DNA of 64,000 bases from Xanthostigma xanthostigma (GCA_963575645.1 OY754472.1:1674001-1738000); one strand, 5' to 3'. Positions 43,900-55,326 are shown, counted from the stretch's first letter. The notes: generated from the sequence alone by a model not told the origin. Made by a program: numbers and translations.

Positions 43900-44790
43900 A
43901 CAAATGTCCTTGGCGACGTGATCATTCCAACTTTAAATGGTGACGTTTAGTACAGTATAATGAAGAGAATAACATTTCTGATATCGCGTGACTTGACGCG
44001 GGTAACGGCTAGTATTAAATATGATATTTGATATTCGTTGCCATGGTTACCTACATAATATGTTTCACGTCGTGTAAAAATAATGAAAGCATGCTTAATT
44101 AGTTTATTCAAATCTTTGATTAACGTCTGATTAGAACTCTTCAATAAATAAAATTATCGACCAATTTTTCAGACAATATATTAACAAAAAATATAATTAA
44201 TACATTAACGTTTCGATCCGAATTTGGACCTTCTTCAAAACTGATCTAAAAAATATAAAAAATAATTAATATTTTAATTTCTAATTCGCTTTTTATAAAA
44301 TTCTTTCAAAATTTATCAAAATATTGAAAAAATGTCTTAATTATATTTTTTGTTAATATATTGTCTGAAAAATTGGTCGATAATTTTATTTATTAATTAG
44401 TTTATTTTTGACAGATCTACAAAACCAAAGAACAGTTGTTTTTTTTCAAAATATTTTCGAAACTATAAAGTTTAGCAAAAAAAATGTTTAACGAAACTTT
44501 CTTGAAAAAATAAATAGAATAATAAGCCGTTATGAAAAGTAAACAGTTATTATATAAAAAAAAAAAACACCGTTATAGTATATATCTCCTCTGAGCATGT
44601 GCCGACAATAGGGCTCTTCGTATTAGCATGTCGAACATCGTCGCAAAATTTGGTTTCAATTCGCTCGTCCGTTTGACCTGTATCGAGCCACAGGCAAACA
44701 AAAATCGGTTCAGCGGTTTCGGAGATTAGCGCGGAGGAACATTGTGGCCAAGTTTAAATTGACGAACTGTGTACGTATACACACACACAA
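43900..44790 (+). repeat. Dispersed repeat E, copy 2 (interrupted)
   Basis: Shares its flanks with 22340-23550 and 60834-61410. It is interrupted by the Penelope-like insertion at 44109-44392. The end resembles a retroelement 3' region ('ggttcagcggtttcggagat'). Confidence 0.6.
44109..44392 (+). mobile_element. Penelope-like palindromic element A, reference copy, 14-bp TSD
   Basis: The exact duplication TTAATTAGTTTATT (44095-44108 and 44393-44406) flanks 284 bp. Order: a 33-nt tail (caaatctttgattaacgtct...), a left arm (aaattatcgaccaatttttc), a hammerhead-like core on the minus strand, a spacer, and a right arm complementary to the left. Two paralogues (23500 and 61080) show the uninterrupted target 'gcatgc-taacta-tttattt'. 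Inverted terminal repeats with a one-sided tail and variable TSDs are the structure described for Penelope-like elements. Non-autonomous. Confidence 0.85.
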
Positions 44791-45000
44791 TGTACCTATA
44801 TGTGAAATATTATACCGACATCTCTCGCCCGTTAGTATCGTCGTCTTGTTTCTCCCGCGTACTAAACCGGCTTATCTTGTGGCCGACGCCAAGTATACCC
44901 TTACAAACCTTATACACCGCCTTCTTCGTCTTCTTGGTCTTCATTGCTTTCCAGTAGCGACTCGTTCAAAAAATTGTCAACGAGATCTTTGTTTCTAATT

Positions 45001-45565
45001 ATAAATAAAAAATCGCAGGATTGTGGACAAATATTAGATTTATTAATTGTACGACGTTTCGTCTATAAATTTAGACTTTTTCAAGTACAAATTGAAAATT
45101 ATTAAAACAATAATTGTGAAATTAAACATTAATTACTAACCTTAGCAATTAACAAAAGTTAAGGTACATAAGACAAAAACATGGTAACAAGTAGGTAATG
45201 TATAAATTTTTTAACCATAAAAAAATTAATTAAAAATTCGAAAGTTAGTTCAATTTCATAATATAGTTGTAATGACCACTTAAATTTTGAGTGTCTGTTC
45301 TATAATATTAATAGAACTGTTTTTTCTAATAAAACACATTTCACTGATATTACGTTTCTTCCAATTTGACTCTTTATCTAGTATTTGCTATGGTTAGTAA
45401 TTAATGTTTATTTTCACAATTATTGTTTTAATAATTTTCAATTTGTACTTGAAAAAGTCTAAATTTATAGACGAAACGTCGTACAATTAATAAATCTAAT
45501 ATTTGTCCACAATCCTGCGATTTTTTATTTATAATTATCTCGATGGACACGATATCTAATATATA
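45001..45565 (-). mobile_element. Penelope-like palindromic element B, 13-bp TSD
   Basis: TTTGTTTCTAATT (44988-45000 and 45566-45578) flanks 565 bp. The arms at 45001-about 45140 and about 45400-45532 are reverse complements, and a 33-nt unpaired tail (45533-45565) follows the right arm. In each arm a hammerhead-like segment has a perfect stem II GTCTA...TAGAC followed by GAAACGTCGTAC, although the first core strand reads TTGAAAA instead of CTGANGA. Confidence 0.8.
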
Positions 45566-46061
45566 TTTGTTTCTAATTTTTAATTTTCATCCCGTTTGTT
45601 TTTTTTTCGGTTTTTGGCCATTTTGATCACCATACTTAGACACAAGTTTTCAATACAAAAAGTAGAATAAATTGAGTAGAAGGTTATTTGCTTGGCGTTT
45701 AAATCATAGAGATATAAGTAACTAGAGTACGCTAGTTCGTATGCTTGCCATAAGTGAAAGTGTCCTCAGCTGAGAGAGAGAACGCTGCAGAAAATCCAGA
45801 AAAGCAGATATTTGTTTACTCAAATCAGCATTGTATCATTTAATAATAATAAAATAATAATAATTTATTCCACTTAAAGAAAAAAAATACATCACATACA
45901 AAAGATCGATTTGGAATTTTCCAACCCTACTTGGCTATTGCCAGTGCTAGGGTTGGATTATTATGGACGTACGCGAGAGTGAGTATATATTTAAAAAAAA
46001 GGAAAAAAAAGAATATAATAATAATAACAGCAAGCAAATGATACATTTTTTTTTTATTTAG

Positions 46062-46731
46062 GGAGGTTGATCCGTTACAGTCCCAATCAAAAGTAAGTCG
46101 AATTCTAAATGGGAACTTTTCCATAATAAATTTTTACAAAAGGGTGTAAGTCGATGATACCAATAAATTATTGTCATAATAAATAATTTTTTTTTAATAT
46201 TATTAATTATTTCAGTATTTTACTTAATTTGTACAAAGTTAGGTTAGAAAAATAAATTTATGTAAATATTTGTATTTTACACATTATTTGCAGTAAATAA
46301 TTTAAAAAAGAAATTAGAAATAATAAAAATTAAAATTAAATCATTAAAAAGTTGAAAATTCGGTTAAAATTGTCATGAATAAAAGTCCATAATTGAAAAG
46401 TGCTAAGGTTTAATAATTTTTTTTATTGATTAAAAGTCTCCTAATTAAATTGGAAAAAATATTAAAATATGCGTAAGACATCAATGCTTTACATAGTTAG
46501 TTTTTGCAACTGCTGACATTATTTGGTTATTTGCAAAAAATTAAAATGTACCGTTTGTATGCTAGATTGACATATTTTCCAGACTACATGTAAAAGTTTT
46601 TTTTAAATTTTGACTTTATAAATCTCCTAATGATTTTGGATTTTTTACAGAAAATTTTGTTATAAAAAAATCGATTAAAAAAACTTTATTTCAGATTTTT
46701 TTCATTATCTTCGTAAAACGGCTCAACCTCC
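46062..46731 (+). mobile_element. TTAA-flanked DNA element, uninterrupted copy
   Basis: 670 bp with tips ggaggttgatccgttacag and the complement of cggctcaacctcc. The right flank is TTAA and the left flank is degenerate (ttta). It is the cleanest reference for the interior. Confidence 0.78.
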
Positions 46732-46858
46732 TTAAAAAGTTATTGGTTAGTTGAGGATTAGTTTAAGATATTATAAATGACTTCAGACTCTTTTCTGTCG
46801 CATAACCACCTGAATATTTTTTTATTAAAAGTTCTAATGTTTCGAATTAGTTGCTTTT

Positions 46859-47187
46859 AGAGCTGTAACAAACCGTATGTATTCGTTACTGAGTAACGGG
46901 TACATCGTCTGACCCGAAGTAACGAATCGTTACTTACAAATTCATTTCGTTACTCGCATCTGTCGTATCCATGTCAGTTCGACTCGTTTGATGCGGTTAT
47001 AAATACGTCATACAGTATCACGTCTGCGACGCGCCTCGATGCGATGGTACATGCTCGATGCTGTTAGTACACGATTGTATGTAAAAAGTAACGAGTAACG
47101 TAACGATGCGAAAGTAACGGGTACTGATTCTTTAAGTAACGAATACATACGGGTACACAATTTCTCGTTACTTTTACGGCTCTATAG
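46859..47187. mobile_element. hAT-like MITE with repeated AGTAACG motifs
   Basis: The tips TAGAGCTGTAAC and the complement of TTACGGCTCTA enclose 329 bp with many 'gtaacg' and 'cgttact' motifs near both ends, a subterminal layout typical of hAT elements. An exact 8-bp TSD was not found. Confidence 0.55.
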
Positions 47188-47258
47188 TTACCATAGAAAT
47201 AAGGAACTGTTCTCTCTCTTAATTGCAGACACTTTCACGGCTCGCTCGCGTACTCTAG

Positions 47259-48479
47259 CCCGTTGCCTCTTCCAATTCCGGTAGCGCACCTCTGTTGAGT
47301 TCGGAGCGAAGCGCAGAGAAGCCCGCGAGGAGCGTCAAATAGCATTTCCATTTTAAAGCGAGACCGCGAAAGCCTTTTATGAATTAATATGTTAATTTAG
47401 TTCGCACGTCGTGAACGAAGCCGACATGTGTTATGCACGAGTTTAAAGTAATAAGACGATGTAATATCATAATACCTATAATAATAATGATGCCGGCGTA
47501 TAAACAATGAACTTACGTAACTATTATCTACACAGACCCTCCGCTCCGCCCTGCAGTCTATAACCTCCTATGTTAGTATTCTTCGTACAAGATGCCGCGG
47601 AATTATGTAACGCGAAAGTCTCGCATTCCTTTGTTTTTAGTCGTTCGTTTTTACGAGCAACGACTGGTTAAATTGAGGTTAACTTTCTCTAAGGATACAT
47701 ACGCGAGACTCTCTAGTATTTGTTGATGAATATTATTAATAATAATAATATAATCAATGTTTATTTGTTGAGTGCAAAACGTCAATATACAGTTAAAAGT
47801 GCGGAAACACGAGCCGTCATATTTACCTATACTATGACGTCAGTGTTGTAGTATACACAACAAGTGCAAATAAGACTCGGTATCGTTTACGCGAGTGTAT
47901 TTCCCATAAGGCACTTACACTATTGGCCTCGGTCGGATAGCGGGACCTAAGGGTCGACGTTTCATAGTCTCCTAAGAAGTTTGGCACCATTTTTGAAAAA
48001 GTATTTTACCTATATTATCTGTGCGGGCTATAACTTTCGAAGAAGTTAATTGATTTTAACGAAATTTAGACTACATATTGAAATCCATCACCGCACAAAA
48101 CCTATTTAAAATGGGCCGAATCGAGCCACTTTAAGGGTGGGTTTTAGGGGTTGAAAAATATTTTTGGTCCTAAAAATAACGAAAAAATTCTCCGAATAGT
48201 TTCAAAATTGAAATTTAACCTATTAGTAAAGATGAAAATGTGCTGTCAAAATTTTATTAAAATCGGCCCAACAGGACCGGACTTAAAAAAAATTATGAAA
48301 ACATTAGATTGTAGATATGGATTTACTTAGTGAAGGGTGAATTTAATTTGATAAATTGATAGTAATATTGAAATTATTTTAAGGGATGTATTAAGGGGTT
48401 AAAATTTTTATTTTGTCCAAAAATAAAACGGTTAAGTTCACATAATAAAGCCACACTATCTGTGTAAGAAAATACACTA
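47259..48479. other. Unassigned; LINE 3'-UTR-like stretch at 47990-48470
   Basis: 'gctataactttcgaagaagt' and 'agggtgggttttaggggttg' are of the style of LINE 3' regions. A region of higher GC at 47260-47400 has no frame or domain. Confidence 0.4.
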
Positions 48480-48875
48480 TACTAGCGTGACCTGTGCGAA
48501 TTATTCGCACTAAATAAGTATAATAATTATCTCTTTACAAAATTATTTCTTAAATATGATTGCAGGTGTTCAATTCGTTTCTAATTTTGTACACTGCTAA
48601 TAACGTTCTTCTTTTTGTTGTAAAAGAAATATTTTACTAAAATTGTCATATAGAGGCGCAAGTAGCAAAAGCGTTGTTCAGCGTTGCCCGTCAGATGGCA
48701 GACGTTGTTCAGAGTTTAATTAAGTTACAAAAACAATAGCAATAATAAATTTTTTAGTTGTCGATGTCAGTAGAGCAAGCAATTATCTGTAAAATGATAT
48801 ATAATTTAGGTGGACAAATTGTGTGGCTTTTTCTAAAAAGGGAGGCAAACATCTTAAACCTTAGCGTATTGATAT
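48480..48875. repeat. Dispersed repeat D, partial copy 2
   Basis: Matches the right half of 3960-4940 with internal deletions ('cctgtgcgaattattcgcac' to 'aagggaggcaaacatctt'). Confidence 0.6.
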
Positions 48876-49351
48876 ATATGATTGTCGGCAGGGTTTCGCA
48901 CTGCGACCCGAGTTTACTTTTTTTCAAAACACTCTGTATAAGACGGTATACAGTAGGCACCTACTGTGTGTGCCTCGTGTATATATAGGATAAGTTAGAA
49001 AATTACGCACCGGCAGCCAGTCAAACGACGAATGCGCGTGGTTAGTGCGACTTCGCGCGAGAACTTTAGACTGGAGCACTGTAAAAGTAAGATGGGCTCA
49101 TTATAATGCGAAAACATATAACCATAGCCTACTTATTTATTTAGAACATTCTCCACAACATAAATACAATGATTATTTATTTAAAACTACGTCAACGGAG
49201 GGTGGGGGTGTGCTAGTGCCTGTATTTTCGTGAGGATTGCACGGTGGTACGTAGTCAGTGGCGGCTCGTCCACGGGATGATCGACTTTCAATGTTGAATT
49301 ACAATAAAAACTTTAAAAAAATAGCAATTGTGCACATGAAAGTAAAGAATA

Positions 49352-49748
49352 GAAATCCCCCGATTTACACGGTAGATACGTTCCTGAGAAAAACGTGTAA
49401 ATCGAAAATTAAAAATTTTCAAGTCAAAACCGTGTAAATCGAAAAGCTTGCAGAAAATGCATAATTTTGCTATTTAACAGTTGTGATTTTTTTCAATATT
49501 TTTAGGTGTACACAGAAATAAAAATTACGGAAACACTTTAATTTTATGCGAAGAAATACAGACATAGTGTGCGTGTGCAGCAAGTCAGCACATAAGCTCG
49601 GGATTCCCCGTGAGATGTGTACACAGCGCACGTGTTCAATCACACTAGCATTTAGTAGAGTGCGATAAAAACAAAAAAAAACTTATTTGGAAAACCGTGT
49701 AAAAGCGAAAACGCGTAAAACAAGTACCGTGTAAATCGGGGGTGGGTG
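49352..49748. mobile_element. Pogo/Tigger-type MITE
   Basis: The ends CCCCCGATTTACACGGTA and TACCGTGTAAATCGGGGG are inverted, and further 'cgtgtaaatcgaaa' motifs lie just inside, as in pogo-like elements. TA lies at the right (49749-49750) and probably at the left ('aatag'). Non-coding. Confidence 0.65.
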
Positions 49749-50345
49749 TATAGTGATTTTCGTTCAACAGCGAGAGGATGTCCCCCAAATCGATATAATT
49801 TAATTTTTTGAATAAGCCATCCTCAGTTTAAGCTTAGATATAGTCAAAAAAATAATGAAATACATTGTTGAAAACATAATTATACATATTTACCTATATT
49901 TTTAAACGATGGAATAAACTGCCAAGCAGTATTAGATGCGTCATAAATAAAAAAAAAACGAGTGTGCTTTAGACCACACGACTTAAGTAAATCTTCTTCC
50001 TGTCATAGTTTGTTATTGATCACCCGAAAATTCACAAAATATGAACTTTAAAATGATTTTACAATTTTATTCACTTAAAACGTAGAATATTTAACGTATT
50101 GAACAAAATATTAATTTATAAAATTGTTCAAGAACGAAATGAACAGTCCAATGTAAGAAGAAAGAAATATAAACAAAAGTAATACATTGCAATTACTTAG
50201 CTCTCGTTGGATTTTAAGCGTACATCTTTATGAAATATTGTTTAAAGTAGGTTTACAAAACTTTTTTCTGTCACCCGATAGCGCCACTGACAAGTAAAGT
50301 ATGTGTCATTCTATTGTTAGTACTGCTTAGACAGGTCGCAGTATG
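49749..50345. other. No gene recognised
   Basis: The segment 'acccgatagcgccactgac' just upstream of the LINE resembles 'acctgatagcgccactagcc' just downstream of it (51944). This could be a long diverged duplication or two copies of one repeat. Confidence 0.4.
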
Positions 50346-51779
50346 CGGTGGGTATATTTTGCGATCTGTCTAAGGCATTTGATTTTGTAGATCACGAAAT
50401 TTTATTAGATAAATTGTATTTTTACGGTGTAAGAGGCACAGCACTAGATCTTTTAAAGTCTTATTTAAGCGGAAGATGCCAATGTACCCAAATAAAAAAT
50501 TGCCAATCTTCTTGGCTAGATATTGAAAAAGGGGTACCCCAAGGGTCTATCTTGGGACCCTTACTCTTTATAGTATATGTAAACGATTTAGCATATAATA
50601 TACCTTTAGCTGAAGTTACGCAATATGCTGATGATACAAGTTTGTTTCTTTGTAACGACAATAGCACTAATTTGATAGAAAATATAAATATATCTTTAGG
50701 TAATGCAAAAAATTGGTTCGCCGCCAATAAGTTACTAATGAATGACAGCAAAACATTTCAAATCAACTTTACCACGAGAAATAAAAACCAGCTTCAGTTA
50801 CATAACCAAACAAATTCGGTTAATTTTCTGGGAGTGACACTAGATTCTAGCCTTAATTGGTCAAGTCATATTGATAAACTGGCAGGTAAGCTGTGTTCTT
50901 CAAATTATGTGTTACGTAAACTTGTAAATTTGGTAGACAACAAAGTTATCAAAATAGCTTATCATTCTTTCATCCAATCTCATATCCGGTATGGGTTGAT
51001 ATTCTGGGGTAATTCTCCATATTGTGATCGCATTTTTAAGCTCCAAAAGCGAGCCATAAGGACTATTACTAAATCTCAGTGGAATGATTCCTGCAGATCT
51101 TTATTTGTTAAACTTAATATAATGTCACTATGCTCCCTTTTTATTAATGATTGTTTGCTCTTTGCGAAAAGCAACAGTCAAAGTACACACTCCGATCAAC
51201 ATAATTACCTTACAAGATACCGTAAGGATACACGCATACCGAAGGTGAGATTGGGTCTGACTGACAGAAGCTATGTATGCATAAGCTATAAATTTTTTAA
51301 TGCTTTGCCTCTTACACTACGACAATTAAATTTTAAAAATTTTAAGAACAAAATAAAAGAATAGATATCACAATATTTCAATTAATCCTTACACAAGATA
51401 GATTGATAAAAGTCTTTATTTAAAAATTCACGACATGTTTCGACAACATGGTTGTCATCATCAGGTGATAATTCAAAAAATTTTCGATATATGTAAAAGA
51501 TTATATAAAATTAAAAGATTATTAAGATCATATATCGAAAATTTTTTGAATTATCACCTGATGATGGCAACCATGTTGTCGAAACATGTCGTGAATTTTT
51601 AAATAAAGACTTTTATCAATCTATCTTGTGTAAGGATTAATTGAAATATTGTGATATCTAATCATATCAACACAAGAATTAAGAGAAGAACCTTATCTTT
51701 TAAAATAAAAGAAGTTTGCATAAAAGAGTGCGTATATTCCACTGAGGAATTTTTTAATATTAATTTCAACAAATTTTAA
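50346..51779 (+). pseudogene. LINE reverse transcriptase, truncated and interrupted
   Basis: Open from 50348 to an insertion-created stop near 51364. The motifs present are VGIFCDLSKAFDFVDHEILL (motif A), KGVPQGSILGPLLFIVYVND (motif B), YADDTSLF (catalytic) and LGVTLDSSLNWSSHI. The C-terminus, ...FKNKIKE, is interrupted by the palindromic insertion. Beyond it the same frame resumes as KIKEVCIKECVYSTEEFFNI and ends at TAA 51777-51779. The endonuclease and the first RT motifs are lost by 5' truncation. Confidence 0.85.
51362..51701 (+). mobile_element. Penelope-like palindromic element C with hammerhead motifs, 12-bp TSD
   Basis: AAAATAAAAGAA (51350-51361 and 51702-51713) flanks 340 bp. Two long arms, 51362-about 51494 and about 51528-51660, are reverse complements. 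A 41-nt tail (51661-51701) follows the right arm. Each arm holds a hammerhead-like segment: CTGATGA, one extra T, a 6-bp stem II (GACAAC-CAT-GTTGTC in the left arm, one G-T wobble in the right), GAAAC, AT, GTC, with stem I TCAC/GTGA. In the right arm these lie at 51554-51594 (plus); in the left arm at 51428-51468 (minus). It interrupts a LINE frame. Confidence 0.85.
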
Positions 51780-51928
51780 CTATTGTATTTCACGATATAT
51801 TTGTTTTAGATTTTAATACTGTAAGGCTGTAATACTTTAATACTGTATGTACCTTTTTTTTTCTTGACTTTATCTATGTGGGCTTGCCCACCAATGATAC
51901 AATAAATTTACTTACTTACTTACTTACT

Positions 51929-52603
51929 ATTTTCGGCTACCTGATAGCGCCACTAGCCAGTGAAGTATTTGTCATCCTCTTTCTATCTTCACTAACTTAT
52001 ATCTCCCTCTCAACTTCCGTTCGCCTCGCCCGATCACACTTCCGTAAATCTCTCATCACGCAATTACCAGCTTACTCCCCAAGTCAAGTGTGCGTAAAGA
52101 AGTTTTACTTCAAAAAACAGTTATTGAATAAATATAAAGAGATGCTACTGGAAAATAATAAATATAAATAACTCAATTTTTTATAGTTATAAATTTAGTA
52201 ATTTATAAATGAATATAAATAAAATAATATAAATATACAGTTATTGAATTATAATTATATATTTTGTCAATATATTGTCTGAAAATTTGGTCGATAATTT
52301 TATTTATTAATTTGGTATTCCATTGATACGCCATTGGGGCGTTTTAATAAACGCAGGGGTTTGAAGCTCGATAGAAAATTAGGGGGTTACGTGAGAGAAG
52401 GATTTTAAAATCGCGCTCCCCATTCTATTTCACAAAATCTAGTAAGCTCTTAAAACAATATATGGAAATGTTAAAACTTATCCGGGATTATCTGATCAAC
52501 AAAATCTCAAAAAATAATGTAGTAAAAAATCATCACGAAATTGACGTTTAATTTTGAATTTGTATATGAACTATCAACATATTTTTTAAAGTGACTTTCT
52601 TTC
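51929..52603. other. No gene; partial Penelope-like arm at 52246-52315
   Basis: 'tgtcaatatattgtctgaaa' and 'ttggtcgataattttattta' match the right arm of element family A. The open frame at 51878-52171 begins in the LINE tail and has no domain. Confidence 0.45.
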
Positions 52604-52900
52604 TTGGCGCGCAAGAATATGTCGACCATATTCGAGGTGTCAGACATTTTAAATGGTTCATGTTATTTGTCAGAGAACATTATTTTAGCGTTTTGGTTGA
52701 AGTTTTTAAGCTATCCAATTAAAAAAAAAAACAATATCTATAAATTTTTACATGTCGTCAAAACGACATCTTTCGGAGCCCCAAAATCAAGAAAAGTCAT
52801 AGAGGAAATAGGCGTCAGACTAGGCCTAATGAAGCCATATACAAAGTTTGGAGAGAGTATGTGTCAGTAAAATTTTTGCCGACGGGCACTCTGACTAACC
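52604..52900 (+). repeat. Repeat with shared open frame, copy 2
   Basis: Forward copy of 11590-11905. Its frame runs on to RKVIEEIGVRLGLMKPYTKF and stops at 52870. The DNA matches until 'gacgggcactctgact'. It is not a recognised protein. Confidence 0.5.
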
Positions 52901-53221
52901 TAATGTCAGCAATATTTATTCACTTTTTCTGATTTTTCTGCAAAATTTAATGGATTATGATATGGCTACCTCTTGCTGCAGTAGTAGAAACAAAATCGAC
53001 TATTTGTGTTTTATTTAAGAGAACTTTAATCATAATTTTTTCACATATTATTCCAGTAGATTATTACAGCAATAGATTAGTATTTGAATTCTATATGAAA
53101 CAATAATTAGTGCTGGAGGTACTTATTAAATAATGACCAGTTGATATGCACAATATCTGTTTGATCGCATTATGTGACAGCATAAATTATTAACCTTCAT
53201 AAATATATGTCTAAATTTCAA

Positions 53222-53597
53222 TAATAATGCCTTTAACGTCGCCATTCGCAACATTACTATTTTCCATCTACCACACTTCCCGTTATTTTATACATTGTTA
53301 AACTTCCACTTATCAATGGGCGAATGAAGGAATTTTAGGACATTAGGATAAGGTAGACAAGTTTTGAGCATTGGAGTTTGCCATGGCCTTGAATAAGGAA
53401 CCATCTTGATATTCATCTGGAATTATTCAGGGAAACCATGGAAAACCTCGAGAAGATAGCCGGTACAGGAATTACCGTTTCTCGGCGAGAGGCAGCAGGA
53501 AAAACTCCCAGCCACATCTGCTCCCGCCGGGATTCGAACCCGGTACCTCCGGAATGCGATTCTAGTACCCTTACCACTACGCCACCCCACTCGATAT
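53222..53597 (-). mobile_element. tRNA-derived SINE, second copy
   Basis: Diverged copy of 2486-2899 with a recognisable B box (complement of ggattcgaacccgg), an A-box region with substitutions, and the conserved 'gggaaaccatggaaaacct'. A short (AAT)n lies at the left end. No clear TSD. Confidence 0.7.
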
Positions 53598-54344
53598 TTT
53601 GTATATATATTATTTGGGGGACTATTCCAAGACCTTTTGTAAGCAGCCAGACCTATCCGAAGGAGCTAACACTGAATGAGCGCGATGGTATTATACGCAT
53701 GCATATGAGTGCAAGTGAGAGCATTAGATGGCTTTTTGACAGGTTCGTGAAATTTAGTTTGTTTATTTGTTTCCATGGAATTTTTCTCTTTTAAACTCGA
53801 CTACACTGCGCGTGTATGTAAACAAATAACCTAAATTTCTAATCTTGGTATATCAGTAGAATGTTAGACAATAGAGCAAATAACGTTTTAACCAATTATG
53901 ATTCATTACATTGTTAATATCATAACAAATGCAGCAGTGCACAGGTGTAATAATTAATTGATAGTATAATTATCAACGCTGAAATACATATTACATTATA
54001 CATCTGAATTTAATCTACAATGGAGATAATCTCAATCTATCACAAAGCAATCCAATCACATATCAATACAGCAAATTATATCGATAATTCCTTTGAAGAT
54101 ATAATTGGAAAGCGATTAATGTTACACAATTTATCTAGATAATAGTTTAGGGTGAAATTAAGTGAGGTTATCCAGAGTAAGAAAGTCATTGTTAACGCCA
54201 AAAGTGCTTCCAATGAAAAGAGGAAAACTGGATCTCAGTTCCTGTCGATAATATAGTGTGGCTTTATTTTGAGAACTTGACCCAAAAAAAATTTTCAGTC
54301 CCTAAATATCAACTTTAAAATGGTCCGATTAGGTTTATTTTAAA
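53598..54344. other. No gene recognised
   Basis: A short stretch near 53680-53760 ('gcatgcatatgagtgca', 'gtgagagcattagatg') matches 20045-20075 in reverse. It may be part of an unidentified repeat. Confidence 0.35.
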
Positions 54345-54500
54345 TAGGCTTCGTGCGATGATGGAAGCAAAATAAAATGGGTCTAGGGATAAGACCTTGA
54401 GGAACTCCATCGATGAAAGTATACCGTATACTACGTTGATTTTGATTATGTCCTTGATAAAAGAGACATACAACTTTTGATAAAGAGAGATATACTCCAT
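54345..54500 (-). pseudogene. Decayed LINE reverse transcriptase remnant
   Basis: The minus strand at 54361-54420 reads TFIDGVPQGLIPRPILFCFH, a recognisable RT motif B (GVPQG..L.P.LF). The upstream part of the domain continues in a shifted frame, and no YADD box follows. It is too short and decayed for family assignment. Confidence 0.5.
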
Positions 54501-55035
54501 GCTAATTGGAAAATCAGGGAATAGCCTAAGGAAAAAAATAATGAGGTATATTTTTGGCGCTCTTTGTTCACCTTACATTGAGAAAATAGACAAAGCTCGG
54601 TATGGTTAATTCATATCTAAATGTTTTTTACTGACATTTTTTTTTTCATTTAAATTAATACGAACGCCTAAGTCAAATTATACAAAGTAAAATATTTTGA
54701 AGGAAAAAAAAAAGAAAAACGAAACTCAGGAAGCGTATAAAAATTTTAAAAGAAAAACTTAGGTATATAAATTATGTTCTTTCATAATGAAATAAAATTT
54801 CAGATTCTCAGTAAATATATGTTTATTTAAAAAGTCTTTTAATATTTAAACAGCTACATCACTTTTCTACATTATGAGAAAATTGTCTTTGCGTTTATAT
54901 TATATGTGTATAATAACGTCAGCTTATGCGAAAATGTCTTGTGCCGGTGCTCCAGGGATGCGGGAAAATTCTCCATTTAGGCTGGAAACAGTGCTCGACC
55001 GACTGTCAGCGCATACTGTACGCGCTGATCGTCAA

Positions 55036-55218
55036 AATATTTTTTTTTAAATAAGCTTAAAACAATAATGAATAAAAAATACAAGTATTATTGTGAAAAA
55101 AGCGTGGGGCGCTTTGTTCCACATTTTCGTACATCGAGCGCCCCACGCTTTTTTCACAATAATACTTGTATTTTTTATTCATTATTGTTTTAAGCTTATT
55201 TTAAAAAAAATATTTTTT
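55036..55218. repeat. Long hairpin, arms about 78 bp
   Basis: The arms 55036-55113 and 55137-55218 are near-perfect reverse complements ('gtattattgtgaaaaaagcg', 'tggggcgct') around a 23-nt loop. A third partial copy of the outer arm lies at 55262-55310. The GGGGCGC-containing tip recalls the hairpin at 56637. Confidence 0.75.
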
Positions 55219-55326
55219 TAGTTTTTAGTTCGATATAAAGCGTGTTTTTTAGTTTTTTTTAAACTATATTTATTTATTCATTATTGTTTTAAGCTTATTT
55301 TAAAAAAATTATTTAGAATTTTTTTT

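Larger units (their letters stand above)
45722..47258. mobile_element. Outer TIR element containing two nested elements
   Basis: The left end CTAGAGTACGC, then GTGAAAGTGTC, then GAGAGAGAAC recurs in inverted order at the right end with different spacing. Inside lie a TTAA element (46062-46731) and a hAT-like MITE (46859-47187). No duplication was confirmed. Confidence 0.45.
50346..51928 (+). mobile_element. 5'-truncated LINE with (TTAC)n tail
   Basis: Begins inside reverse transcriptase motif A, contains the rest of the RT frame, a Penelope-like insertion at 51362-51701, the last codons, and a 3' UTR ending 'caccaatgatacaataaa' plus (TTAC)n. It is a different family from the LINE at 30 kb, with clear sequence and tail differences. 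Confidence 0.85.

Noticed and set aside
50265-51985. A 35-bp target-site duplication of the LINE at 50346
   Set aside because: The two flanking segments resemble each other but differ at many positions. Two copies of one repeat are as likely.
53438-53794. 118-codon frame containing CSRRDSNPVPPECDS
   Set aside because: Translation of the tRNA head of a SINE on the opposite strand.
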